From Bacteroidetes bacterium UBA6183 (GTDB taxonomy: Bacteria; Bacteroidota; Bacteroidia; UKL13-3), in assembly GCA_002422865.1 (NCBI GenBank), contig DITN01000023.1, positions 1 through 64,000 of the forward strand: a stretch of DNA of 64,000 nt, in the 5' to 3' direction. The notes under the pieces are model-generated. The model was not told where the DNA came from and searched no databases. It worked only from the letters and a program-made list of their open reading frames with translations. Every line of letters starts with the position of its first letter. Position 1 is the stretch's first letter. Positions 25,307 to 34,306 of the stretch are shown in pieces. The position numbers and the translations under genes are program-made.

Positions 25307-25455
25307 TGAACAACCTTTTAGCCTCAGTAATAACAGGTACAGTTACATACTATGTGTGTAAACAATTAAGTCATAAACATGATGCGGTAAACATTGCAAC
25401 CAACATTGCTATTGCCGCTGTTGTAGCATCTGTAACCAATAAAATTATAAAATAA
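25306..25455 (+). CDS. Very small membrane protein (49 aa)
   Basis: This 50-codon ORF starts in a TAATG overlap with the preceding gene and ends one base before the next ATG. The product has a short hydrophobic N-terminus and a C-terminal hydrophobic helix (NIAIAAVVASVTNKII). It is below the usual gene-calling cut-off. Its tight packing argues that it is real. Function unknown, possibly part of the lysis cassette. Confidence 0.5.
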   Translation: MNNLLASVITGTVTYYVCKQLSHKHDAVNIATNIAIAAVVASVTNKIIK

Positions 25456-25456
25456 T

Positions 25457-25681
25457 ATGCCCTACATTCTTTTGTTTTTAAGCATCTGCAGCACGGTTTT
25501 TTTCATTAAAAAACTAGTTACCTGCACATGGAATTTTCAAGCTGTTAAATATGGCCAAATCCATCCACAGCTTAAAAGGCAATACATACCTGAAGCCCAT
25601 CAGTACATTAGGTTTTACGCAATAATGAGCGCAGGCTCAATCGCTTTTTTAATCATTTCAATTTATAGCTTTTTTATATGA
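25457..25681 (+). CDS. Small two-helix membrane protein (74 aa)
   Basis: Hydrophobic segments at residues ~2-22 (YILLFLSICSTVFFIKKLV) and ~53-73 (AIMSAGSIAFLIISIYSFF) flank a basic loop. The next gene overlaps by ATGA (25678-25681). No family is recognised. It could be a second holin, antiholin or virion membrane component. Confidence 0.5.
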   Translation: MPYILLFLSICSTVFFIKKLVTCTWNFQAVKYGQIHPQLKRQYIPEAHQYIRFYAIMSAGSIAFLIISIYSFFI

Positions 25682-25944
25682 ATATCCCTTTAAATATCAA
25701 TACACAAGTTACGTCTGAGCAGGATGCACAGGCGTTATTATCATTATATCCGGGTTTAACTGCCATGCAACAACAAAACCCTAATCACATTTTAGGAAGT
25801 ATGATTGATGCTATTGAATTGGCATTGGAACAATACATGCCTGAAGATTGGGCCAATATAAAAAGTGAGCTTAGTCAAATTAGTACCAAAGCAATGGAAG
25901 TTGCGCAAGCTTCAGATTTTTCAGACTTCAAAATTTCAGAATAA
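25678..25944 (+). CDS. Late-operon protein of unknown function (88 aa)
   Basis: This 88-residue acidic helical protein shares a base between its stop and the start of the 965-residue gene (TAATG, 25942-25946). It may be a partner or chaperone of the large polyvalent protein. No motif recognised. Confidence 0.5.
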   Translation: MNIPLNINTQVTSEQDAQALLSLYPGLTAMQQQNPNHILGSMIDAIELALEQYMPEDWANIKSELSQISTKAMEVAQASDFSDFKISE

Positions 25945-28841
25945 TGTTGAGCGGATTATTTGCAAAAATAGATGCACCGGTTAATGTTGATTTTTTGGCT
26001 GATGCAATGACTGGGGTTCGTTTCTCAACGGCAAGTTTTGAGCGTTGGGGCGATAAAAACCATTTAAAGGGTAGGGATGGAAAAACCATTCGCTTACGTT
26101 GGTTATCTGCAAAGGGTGTTAACCTTGACACTTTTGCGGCCGACTTTACGCGCCAGTATGATAACATGTTTGCTGATGAAAGTGAGGTGATTGATTATGT
26201 GATTGGAATTATTGTTCAATATCCATCGGGAACAAACGCATATTTTAAAACTCGCATAGCCGAAATTGAAGCTGAAAACGAAGAATTGAATCATAGAGCT
26301 GCTAGAGCTCAGAAAGATGAAATTGACGAAAACGAATTAGCCAATGAGCTTTTTGATACCAAAATTAAATCGGGTAGCAAAACCAAGGTAAAACGTAAGC
26401 TTGTATCTAAACAAAAGTTTACCAATGAATATTTGTTGTTAAAACGTTTAGTTTCATTCCATAACAAGCGTATTAATGTTACTCAATTAAACAAGTTTAG
26501 TATTGATGCTCACGCTGCTTTAAAAGGTAATACAAACCATCGTAACCTACTTAAAAAGGCCGTTAGTCGTGTAGATTTATTATTGTTTAAACTTGATGGT
26601 GTTAAAGCCGTTAAAAAGCTAGAGGTTTCTGCCGACTTATTAGAAGCTGCAACAAAGATTGTAACCCATCCCAAAGTTAGAAGTGTTGAATTAGGTTCAA
26701 CCAAACCAAATATCATTCGTGATGTTGAACAGCAGATTATTCAGCTGAAAAAGGGTAATGATTACTGCCGCGAACAAATCAAATTGGTAGAAAATGATCC
26801 CTCAAAAAAATGGGTGGTTAAAGAATACAAGGAGGTTATTTCAGAGAATGAAGATAGGCTGCTTGAATTACAACGCCACTTGAATACTTTGGCAAAACTT
26901 AATGGCACTAATAACACTTCAAAATCTGCTTACAAGGTTAATTCAGTTTATGAAAATGCTAAGGAGCAAATTGAAGTTAAAAAGGTATACCCTAAAGGCC
27001 ACAAATACGCATCTAAAACAAGTAACTACTACTTGGTAAATAGTTCAGATAGTGGCGAAGATGTTTGGAGTGAAGAAAGCCTATCACACACCATTAAATC
27101 AGGTAAATTCAAGCTGTTAGATTTTAAAAAAAAGTCTTCGTTAGGTGAGCTGCTTTATGGTATTGATTTTTATACCAAAGCCGAAGCTGCTGAACTTGGT
27201 TTGTTGGATGGCTCATTAGCTGGTGCAAGCAAACCACGCAATCCGTATGATGTGGTAAACCGTATCATAATAAACCAACTTGAAAAGGGTGTAGTGCCAT
27301 GGGAAATGCCTTGGACGATTGATAAGGGAAAAACGGTTGCACCTCAAAACTATGGTAGCAAGCGCGATTATCGTGGTATTAACTTTTGGAATTTGATTTG
27401 CGAAATGGATATGCGCAACCATGAAGTGCCATATTTTTTAACTAGCAAACAAGTTGCTGATAAAGGTGGTAAAATAACCAAAGGTGCAAAACCTTATTAC
27501 GTAACCTACTACGGTAAATTTAATGTACTTGAAACAGAAATTGACAAAGAAACAGGTGATGCAGAAACGCTAGAAAAAGCAATCCGCTTTTTAAAGCTTT
27601 ACGCAGTTTACAATATTGAAGATACCGACTTGCAGTTTGATAAACCGGACAACAAACCTGCAAAAGAGGTTGAACGCATTGCTTCAGCTGAAGCTATTTT
27701 GGATGGTATGCCAAAGAAACCTAAAATTAAATTTGGCGGTAACGAAGCATATTACAGCCCAATGCAAGATTTGGTTCAGATGCCTAAGCCTGAAAACTTC
27801 AAGCAAATAGACCGTTATTACAGCACCTTCTTTCATGAGTTAGTACACAGTACCAAAGATGATAAAAGATGCGGCACAGACCATTTTAGAAAGAACAGCA
27901 AGGCTTTTGGTGATAAGCAATACAGCTGGGAAGAATTAGTTGCAGAACTTGGTGCATCTTACCTGTGCAGTGAAGCTGGTATTTTACACAAAACAGTTGG
28001 CCAAAGTGCAGCTTACATTAAAGGCTGGGCCAAGTCTTTACAGCAATACATTAAGGAAGATAAAACCTACTTTTTTAAAGCTGCAAACTATGCACAAAAA
28101 GCAGCCGATTTTATTTTGAATAAAAGCAACGCCATAAATGGTGTTGATACCGTTGATGAAATTATTCAAATAGCAAAGGAGGTTTATCCTGATGCCGTAG
28201 TAAAAGAAATAAAACCTAAGCATCCTTTTACAAACATGGATAAGCTGCAAAGTGGCGGTACTTATCAGTTAAATGGTGAGTTGGGTAAATTTTTAGGAAA
28301 CCTGGGCGAAGTTGATTGTTCAATTACCATCCGTGGTGACCAAGGAGCCGGCAAAAGTCAATTAATGTGGCAATTGGTTGATGCGTTTGCAACAATTGGT
28401 AAACGTGTTGCAGTTGCAAGCCCTGAAATGAGTGGTAATAGTCCAACTATCAGCAAGTATCGAGATCAGTTTGTTTCTCCCGAAAATCAAACTAAAATAT
28501 TATTTACCGACCAAAAATTAACCGTACAAGAGCTGAAGGATTTTTCACATATGTACGATGTGCTTTTTGTTGATTCATTCAATCAATTAAAGGATTACAA
28601 CCAAAGCCAGTTTGAGTGGTTAAGTAAGCAGTTACCGAACAAGTCCATTATAGGATTATTTCAGAGTACAACAGGAGGTGAAATGCGTGGAGGAAACAAG
28701 CCTGAATATGATGCTTACGTGAACATTGAAGTTAATAAAGTTGATGATTCCTTCGTGAACAATTACGCTGTGTGCACAAAAAATCGCTTCGGTGGTACAG
28801 GCTTAAAATACAACATTTCTAAACGTAAAATAGTTAAATAA
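25944..28841 (+). CDS. Polyvalent protein: ArdC-N + zincin peptidase + RecA-like ATPase (965 aa)
   Basis: Residues ~1-130 are a domain of unknown type followed by charged helices, with a second helical region to ~400. Residues ~430-575 match the ArdC N-terminal ssDNA-binding domain (NPYDVVNRIIINQLEKG, then FLTSKQVADKGG). Residues ~590-720 are a zincin-like metallopeptidase with HELVHS at ~630-635. Residues ~790-965 form a RecA/RadA-like ATPase with Walker A GDQGAGKS at ~798 and Walker B VLFVDSF at ~872. ArdC plus zincin is known in 'polyvalent' phage and conjugative proteins delivered with DNA into new hosts to blunt defences. An added ATPase in the same chain is unusual. It sits in the late operon, so it may be packaged; it is also the only late ATPase that could drive genome packaging. 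Both roles are inference. Confidence 0.75.
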   Translation: MLSGLFAKIDAPVNVDFLADAMTGVRFSTASFERWGDKNHLKGRDGKTIRLRWLSAKGVNLDTFAADFTRQYDNMFADESEVIDYVIGIIVQYPSGTNAYFKTRIAEIEAENEELNHRAARAQKDEIDENELANELFDTKIKSGSKTKVKRKLVSKQKFTNEYLLLKRLVSFHNKRINVTQLNKFSIDAHAALKGNTNHRNLLKKAVSRVDLLLFKLDGVKAVKKLEVSADLLEAATKIVTHPKVRSVELGSTKPNIIRDVEQQIIQLKKGNDYCREQIKLVENDPSKKWVVKEYKEVISENEDRLLELQRHLNTLAKLNGTNNTSKSAYKVNSVYENAKEQIEVKKVYPKGHKYASKTSNYYLVNSSDSGEDVWSEESLSHTIKSGKFKLLDFKKKSSLGELLYGIDFYTKAEAAELGLLDGSLAGASKPRNPYDVVNRIIINQLEKGVVPWEMPWTIDKGKTVAPQNYGSKRDYRGINFWNLICEMDMRNHEVPYFLTSKQVADKGGKITKGAKPYYVTYYGKFNVLETEIDKETGDAETLEKAIRFLKLYAVYNIEDTDLQFDKPDNKPAKEVERIASAEAILDGMPKKPKIKFGGNEAYYSPMQDLVQMPKPENFKQIDRYYSTFFHELVHSTKDDKRCGTDHFRKNSKAFGDKQYSWEELVAELGASYLCSEAGILHKTVGQSAAYIKGWAKSLQQYIKEDKTYFFKAANYAQKAADFILNKSNAINGVDTVDEIIQIAKEVYPDAVVKEIKPKHPFTNMDKLQSGGTYQLNGELGKFLGNLGEVDCSITIRGDQGAGKSQLMWQLVDAFATIGKRVAVASPEMSGNSPTISKYRDQFVSPENQTKILFTDQKLTVQELKDFSHMYDVLFVDSFNQLKDYNQSQFEWLSKQLPNKSIIGLFQSTTGGEMRGGNKPEYDAYVNIEVNKVDDSFVNNYAVCTKNRFGGTGLKYNISKRKIVK

Positions 28842-28842
28842 T

Positions 28843-29811
28843 ATGTGCGAGTGCGATATACCCAAAAGATATAAAAAGCGTCTTTTACCGCTTAATCCGG
28901 CTAATGATCAATTGCCGATTTACAACAACGTAACAGGTAAGTGGGAACTGATAAACAAAGCTGATTTAGGCGGTGGCGGTTCAACCGTTTTTGATGGCAA
29001 CCGTGCCATTAAACGCAGCCCATTTGTGGGCATAAACGTTGGTGGCACCGATGTGGTGAGTTTTTTAAACAACTTCTTTTTTCCGGCTGTTGCACCCGTG
29101 TTTGCACTTACAAACTTGGGTACAACTTATATTGAAAGAGGTTTTTACCCTGAAATTGGAGTGCCACACCCATACGGTAATTACGATTTTTTTGGTGGTA
29201 GTATAACGCTAAATGATGGTACCGAAGTTGAATACAGAATTTATAACAACCAAACGGGCGCGGCCCATCCAAGCAATGCCGCACCTTGGGTAAGCTACAC
29301 TGGTGGAGCATTGACCGCGTACATAGATACTCTAAATGTTGGTTGGGGTAATGTTGATGCCGATTGGCGTATACAGTTAAGGTTTAAACTTAACGGAGTG
29401 CTTCAAACACCTATACTAAGCGGCCTTAAATCATTGCGCTACATCACGCCAATATTTGTGGGTATGGCTAATGCTGGTACTTTTGATTTACCAACTACTA
29501 AAGCTGCATTAAAAGCAGCCGGATTAACCACACTATTACAACCAACGGTTAATAATCTTGCACGAGTTTTTAACGGTACAGATAAGCACCAAATTATTGC
29601 TTACCCTGCCTCGTTACCTGATTTAACAGACATACGCGATCCTAACGGATTTCCTGTTTTGGCTGGTTGGACAAAGTTAACCGGCACTATTAAAGGGTTT
29701 GGCGATGAAGGAGCAACACAAATAGCACAACTAAACACAGAATACAACTACAAACTTTATTATTCACCAATAACAACCGTAAACAACGGTACATTCACCT
29801 TTAAAACTTAA
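28843..29811 (+). CDS. Fibre/spike-like virion protein (322 aa)
   Basis: This 322-residue protein begins MCECDIPKRYKKR, followed by LPIYNNVTGKWELINKADLGGGG at about residues 26-48. Short N-terminal segments of this kind (text like 'value, condition, checked for') are typical of attachment parts of Bacteroidota phage fibre proteins. The rest is beta-rich with repeated Ig-like strands. There is no catalytic motif. It follows the polyvalent gene by one base and precedes two further fibre-like genes. Probably part of the host-attachment apparatus; assignment rests on style and context. Confidence 0.6.
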   Translation: MCECDIPKRYKKRLLPLNPANDQLPIYNNVTGKWELINKADLGGGGSTVFDGNRAIKRSPFVGINVGGTDVVSFLNNFFFPAVAPVFALTNLGTTYIERGFYPEIGVPHPYGNYDFFGGSITLNDGTEVEYRIYNNQTGAAHPSNAAPWVSYTGGALTAYIDTLNVGWGNVDADWRIQLRFKLNGVLQTPILSGLKSLRYITPIFVGMANAGTFDLPTTKAALKAAGLTTLLQPTVNNLARVFNGTDKHQIIAYPASLPDLTDIRDPNGFPVLAGWTKLTGTIKGFGDEGATQIAQLNTEYNYKLYYSPITTVNNGTFTFKT

Positions 29812-29816
29812 TCATT

Positions 29817-31109
29817 ATGGCAGGAGGTATTCCAGTAACAATTGGTTTCGATGTATTTAGTACCGATCCGATTGATAAACAAAGATTTTTATTCAACAAC
29901 CTAACCGATTTGTTGGCCATGCCTTTAACGTGGCGACACCCTGGTATGCGCTGTTATGTGCTTGATTTGGTAAATGGTGGTGTGGGCAAAGGTTATTACG
30001 AGTTAATAGGCAGTGCCAATGTTAGCCCAATACACAACGACAATTGGGTTAAGGTAGAGCCTGCTGTTGTTGCCGTAATTAACGACCGTGGCAATTGGGA
30101 TGCAAGCACAGGTGAGTACCCAAGCGAAGGAGGCAGTGGTGTAGATGGTGCAATACAAAAAGGTGATTTTTGGTTTATAGATGTTGCAGGTACCATAAAC
30201 GGTGTTGTATTTAACGTGGGTGATAACATTCGCGCTAAAGTTGATGCACCGGGTAACGTTAACAACGATTGGGCCGCTATTGAAGGTAACATTGGCTACG
30301 TACCCGAAAACAAAGCCAACAAACGCACAAACTTGTTAGATAACGACAACAATACTTTTCCAACAACCAAGGCGGTAAATGATGGATTGGCTTTACGCGA
30401 ACCAATTACCATTGGAAAATCAGTGAGCCTTGCAGCTTACACATTAGAGGTTGCAGACGTAAACGCAGTAATTGTACTAAATGGTGCAGAAGCGCAAGCC
30501 ATTACCCTACCACAAGATAGCGTTGCCGCAATACCTCTAAATAGTAAAGTACGCTTTGCAGGTAACAGCAACTTTGCAAAATCATTCGTACAAGGCGCAG
30601 GGGCAACTGTTATAAGCCCACGCGGTTTGTTAATGGATGGATTTAAAGGTTTTGTTACCGCTGAAAAAATTGCCGCAAACACGTGGTTTTTAAGTGGCGA
30701 TTTAATAGAGCCTGTAACATCTATTACCACCACCGGAACCGTAACCATAAACACACAAGTATGTAACCGCTTAACTTTAGATATGGAGGGCAAAGAGTGG
30801 AAGAAATTTAAATATATTGGCGATGATACTTGGTTGGGCCTTGATGTAATTAACCGTGTTGAAGGTGCGCAATTTGTTTTAGAAATTGAGCGTAGCACAT
30901 CAACCAATATGAGTATGCGCTTTGTTCAGTACAGCGAATTATATGCAGATACCCAAATTATTGATAATGCACAATTGGTAATTAAAGGCAAAGCAACCGG
31001 GCGCACATTGGCAAAAATTGCGGGCCAAATAAGCACATACAGCGCAGGCACAAACACAGGTTTAGTAAATACCGTTACTTATTTAGAGCGTACTAACATT
31101 AATAGTTAA
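29817..31109 (+). CDS. Receptor-binding/tail-fibre-like protein (430 aa)
   Basis: Residues ~85-190 contain a segment widespread in Bacteroidota phage fibres: GDFWFIDVAGTINGVVFNVGDNI ... DWAAIEGNIGYVPENKANK ... FPTTKAVNDGL. After it come beta-strand repeats (residues ~200-300, like TLPQDSVAAIPLNSKVRFAG) and a lectin-like C-terminal region. This is the best-supported virion protein of the element. Since I find no tail genes, it may project directly from a capsid vertex as a spike. The C-terminal half is probably the host-range determinant. Confidence 0.72.
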   Translation: MAGGIPVTIGFDVFSTDPIDKQRFLFNNLTDLLAMPLTWRHPGMRCYVLDLVNGGVGKGYYELIGSANVSPIHNDNWVKVEPAVVAVINDRGNWDASTGEYPSEGGSGVDGAIQKGDFWFIDVAGTINGVVFNVGDNIRAKVDAPGNVNNDWAAIEGNIGYVPENKANKRTNLLDNDNNTFPTTKAVNDGLALREPITIGKSVSLAAYTLEVADVNAVIVLNGAEAQAITLPQDSVAAIPLNSKVRFAGNSNFAKSFVQGAGATVISPRGLLMDGFKGFVTAEKIAANTWFLSGDLIEPVTSITTTGTVTINTQVCNRLTLDMEGKEWKKFKYIGDDTWLGLDVINRVEGAQFVLEIERSTSTNMSMRFVQYSELYADTQIIDNAQLVIKGKATGRTLAKIAGQISTYSAGTNTGLVNTVTYLERTNINS

Positions 31110-31113
31110 AATT

Positions 31114-32055
31114 ATGCTATCAGTCGGTTTAATGAAGGGCAACTCTATTAAGAGTAATGAGATTAGGTTTGATGTTTATGGCCAAAATAACGTAAATGGG
31201 TATTTTACTACTAGCGTAAGCCAAACCATAACCGTTACTTACCGTGATGGCATTACTGTTTCATATACAGGTAGTGGCAATGTTTACATTTATCGGGTGG
31301 ATGGTGTTATTAATGGCACTGTAAAGGTTGTTTTTGAAAAACCTGATAAAATTACAGGATGGTTTTTGATACGACTCTCCAATGCATTTCCTGACTTATC
31401 TATCTTAACAAATATAACTGGCATTAGTCTTGAAATATTTAATAATATTTCTTTTGATAGCCCATACTTAATGGCCATACAAACACGACTAACAGGTTTT
31501 ACCTGCCAACGTGGTCCTGACATATCTTTAGCAACAGTGCAGAACTTTATGAAAGGATTGAATGTTAGTAATCTCTATTTTGGTTTACTTTTTGGAACAC
31601 ATAATAGAATTAGTTATGATGCGTTTTTACCACATTTGGCAGATACATTAAAGAGTTTTACAGTGCGCCATTTTTATGGTTCGTTAATCCCTGATTGTAC
31701 AAGTTTAGTCAATCTCACAAGCTTAGATTTCGTGGAATTTGCGCGTGTTGTTGATGGTGGATTAGATGGCAATAGCGTTGATTATTTGCCAAATTCAAAT
31801 AAGCTGAAAGGAGTAAATTGTCTTAATTGCAACATGACAAATACCAACGTCAATCTATTCATAGATAAAATTTACGCTTGGGCAAATACAAATGCAAACA
31901 ACAGTGTAAACCTTAATATTGGTGGAAACAATGCGGCAGCATCCGGCACTTATGATGGAACAACCGATTGGAGCGGAGGTTTGCCAACTTCGCCAAAAGC
32001 TAAATTGTGGCACTTGGTTAATTCACGTTCATGGACAATAACATTTACAGCATAA
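31114..32055 (+). CDS. Leucine-rich-repeat-like host-recognition protein (313 aa)
   Basis: This 313-residue protein has irregular leucine-rich-type repeats in the middle and C-terminal regions (FPDLSILTNITGISLEIF, SLVNLTSLDFVEF, NSNKLKGVNCLNCNMTN) after a beta-rich N-terminus. LRR-type fibre tips are known in Bacteroidota phages. It is the third gene of a fibre-like cluster and is spaced four bases from the preceding gene. Function in host recognition is inferred. Confidence 0.6.
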   Translation: MLSVGLMKGNSIKSNEIRFDVYGQNNVNGYFTTSVSQTITVTYRDGITVSYTGSGNVYIYRVDGVINGTVKVVFEKPDKITGWFLIRLSNAFPDLSILTNITGISLEIFNNISFDSPYLMAIQTRLTGFTCQRGPDISLATVQNFMKGLNVSNLYFGLLFGTHNRISYDAFLPHLADTLKSFTVRHFYGSLIPDCTSLVNLTSLDFVEFARVVDGGLDGNSVDYLPNSNKLKGVNCLNCNMTNTNVNLFIDKIYAWANTNANNSVNLNIGGNNAAASGTYDGTTDWSGGLPTSPKAKLWHLVNSRSWTITFTA

Positions 32056-32056
32056 T

Positions 32057-32266
32057 ATGAAATTTACAGTAGTACACGATGGTACTTCCATCATTAGCGC
32101 ACAACAGCACAACTCCGGGGATGCAGTTGCAACACCTTATAACGTTTTAGTAGACACCTACGAAAATTTAGTAATGATGCTTGCTGCTTTAAACATTGAT
32201 GCGCAAACATTGCACGATGCAAAAGCAGATTATGACAAGCAGCAAGCGCAACTAAACGGAAACTAA
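32057..32266 (+). CDS. Small late protein, last gene of the late operon (69 aa)
   Basis: This 69-residue soluble protein has a beta-type N-terminus and a C-terminal helix (AQTLHDAKADYDKQQAQL). It begins one base after the LRR-like gene and ends just before a strong terminator (32274-32299). It may be a fibre-assembly chaperone. No family is recognised. Confidence 0.5.
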   Translation: MKFTVVHDGTSIISAQQHNSGDAVATPYNVLVDTYENLVMMLAALNIDAQTLHDAKADYDKQQAQLNGN

Positions 32267-32273
32267 AAAAGTA

Positions 32274-32299
32274 AAGCCGCGGAACCCCTTCCGCGGCTT
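32274..32299 (+). terminator. Late operon terminator
   Basis: AAGCCGCGG / CCGCGGCTT with loop AACCCCTT, followed by AATTGT. It lies 8 bases after the last late gene. The stretch 32300-32449 holds nothing I can identify. Confidence 0.85.
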
Positions 32300-32449
32300 A
32301 ATTGTATAACCATTAAACCCTAGATCAGTATGAACTATTGATCAGGACTTCGAATATATGAAATTATTTTTTATCTACCACGTTTATGATGTTCTTGATA
32401 AGCTTGCGATGTTATCAAATAAATAAAATACTTCTTAACATTAGATTGG

Positions 32450-32974
32450 TTAATGAGGTAGCGAATTTTTAATTTTTTCCGCCAATGATTTGTTTATTTT
32501 ACAAAGTGGTTTTAAATCTTTATGTACATAGTGATCACATAGTAGTGTTGCATTCTTCTTTGAAGTGTAATAAACTGGTTTCTCCATTTTTTGAGGGAAA
32601 TTTTTCATGTCTGTCACAAATTTTATACTAGTTGTATCTTCAGAGCATATAATTCTGCACTTGGTGCTTATCGCAATTGCCAACAAATGAGCGTCATTAA
32701 ATTCCTTATTGTTATTTTTACTTTGGATTTGATGCTCATGTTTATCAATTTCTTTATCATCACCAACAATGACTTTGCCACATTCTTTCATAAGCCTGAA
32801 TAGGTACTGGTACTTTGTTGCATTTTTAAGCTCTCGTTTATATTTAGAACCACCATACACAATTTTCCCTTTACCAAGTAATATCCAGTCTAATACGGGT
32901 TTGAATTGATTGTGTTTTTGCGAAGACATACTAAATACATTTGCTAAACAGTTCGTATCAACGATTATAGGCAT
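32450..32974 (-). CDS. PIN-domain nuclease-like protein (174 aa)
   Basis: This 174-residue protein starts with IIVDTNCLANVF (Asp at ~5), characteristic of PIN domains. A second acidic site lies in EFNDAHLLAIAI (~110) and a third in CSEDTTSI (~130). PIN domains are metal-dependent RNases typical of toxins and defence effectors. It lies 12 bases downstream of the AAA ATPase gene on the same strand, so the two are probably co-transcribed and act together. I do not recognise a named system with this exact pair. Confidence 0.72.
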   Translation of the reverse strand: MPIIVDTNCLANVFSMSSQKHNQFKPVLDWILLGKGKIVYGGSKYKRELKNATKYQYLFRLMKECGKVIVGDDKEIDKHEHQIQSKNNNKEFNDAHLLAIAISTKCRIICSEDTTSIKFVTDMKNFPQKMEKPVYYTSKKNATLLCDHYVHKDLKPLCKINKSLAEKIKNSLPH

Positions 32975-32986
32975 AATTTTGTGGGG

Positions 32987-34255
32987 TTATAATTCTAGTA
33001 ATTTCAATTCCTCATCTATAAAAAAGTCTCTGTAGGTTTCAGGTACGTTGCTTTCATAAGAACCATTGGTTGTTAAAGGGATTTTTGTTACAATGTTCCC
33101 ATCTTTTGTTCTCTCAAAAAATAGTACCTGGCTTTTCAGATTAATTTTTTTTTGATTCTTATATAATTCGTGCCTAAATCTGTTAATCGTAAAATCACTG
33201 TGTGTTTCTATAAGAAAGTGATTGTTTTGATTTTTATATGAATTAAAAATGAAGCTTCCAAAAGCTGCTTGTGCCCTAGGGTGAAGATGTACCTCTGGCT
33301 GTTGAATAGCAAAGGTATTTCTTTTAGTTGTCAGCATTTCGACAATCAAAGGCAATATTTGAGACACGCCATAACCAACATTTGTTAGTTTCACTGGAAT
33401 GTTATTATATCTGATTATAATTTCAAAAGGAGATATGTTTTTGTCCCCTAACTCCTTGACTTCTATTTTATCGAATAAGTTACTTTCCCTCCCAAATTTT
33501 TCAAGGGAAACTATTGCATCCTTACTTTTCTTAGGGTCAGTCAGTAATCTTTTTAACAAAGATGGAATATGTTCTCCCTCAGGCGAAAACTTTATATTGT
33601 ATGACTCATATATTCTTTTGGCCTTGGCCCTTATCGGAGCTAACCAGGTGAATCGGTCGAAAAACATACCTTCATCAAAGTTCCAAGTTCCATAGTCAGT
33701 TCCAATTTTATCTTTAATTTCATTTGATAACATTTGGATTACAATTGGTAGTGGCCACATAACCCTATTCATATCGGTTGATATTGGTTCTTTTGGAGAT
33801 TTTGATGTTTTATGAATCCATCTGTCGAAAGAGTCGAAATGTTCAATAAAATATGAAGCATCAAGGCTTTGAGGCTTAACTTGTATCAAAAAATTCAAGT
33901 CATCAACAGAGCACTTTATAAAGTCAACGACAGGAAGTGAATTGACCGATTTAAATTGGAATAAACAGCGGAGTACTCTCTCCTTTTTGTTATTCATTAC
34001 GATGTTTTCGGTACCAATTTGAAATGTTTTTTGGGTGGAGTTTTTAGAAATTATTTCTTCGAAATAGCCCAATTCAACATCTCGATTGTTGAACTGATAA
34101 TTGAATAAAAATGACTCTGAACTCAATACATTTATTAGGTTCATCAGTGCAGTTTTACCCGTGCTATTTTCTCCTACCAAAAAATTTACGTCTTCAAAGT
34201 CTATAATTTGTTCTTTGAATCCTTTGTAGTTTTTTACATACAGCTTTTTGTTCAT
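32987..34255 (-). CDS. AAA/OLD-type ATPase of a putative defence pair (422 aa)
   Basis: The Walker A motif GENSTGKTALMN is at about residues 28-39. A long helical insertion follows, then an ABC-signature-like segment LTNVGYGVSQILPLI (~290), Walker B-like FAIQQPEVHLHP (~315) and an H-loop FLIETHSDFTINRF (~345). This is the AAA_15/AAA_21 ATPase fold of OLD-like proteins but without a TOPRIM nuclease domain. The nuclease function seems to be supplied by the PIN protein encoded just downstream. Sensor-ATPase plus nuclease pairs are common in anti-phage defence. Defence role is inferred from family and from its place in the element's cargo block. Confidence 0.75.
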   Translation of the reverse strand: MNKKLYVKNYKGFKEQIIDFEDVNFLVGENSTGKTALMNLINVLSSESFLFNYQFNNRDVELGYFEEIISKNSTQKTFQIGTENIVMNNKKERVLRCLFQFKSVNSLPVVDFIKCSVDDLNFLIQVKPQSLDASYFIEHFDSFDRWIHKTSKSPKEPISTDMNRVMWPLPIVIQMLSNEIKDKIGTDYGTWNFDEGMFFDRFTWLAPIRAKAKRIYESYNIKFSPEGEHIPSLLKRLLTDPKKSKDAIVSLEKFGRESNLFDKIEVKELGDKNISPFEIIIRYNNIPVKLTNVGYGVSQILPLIVEMLTTKRNTFAIQQPEVHLHPRAQAAFGSFIFNSYKNQNNHFLIETHSDFTINRFRHELYKNQKKINLKSQVLFFERTKDGNIVTKIPLTTNGSYESNVPETYRDFFIDEELKLLEL

Positions 34256-34306
34256 AGCTTTTATTTAAGGTTTGGAATTAATGTGCTCAATAATAATGTT
34301 ATTGAT

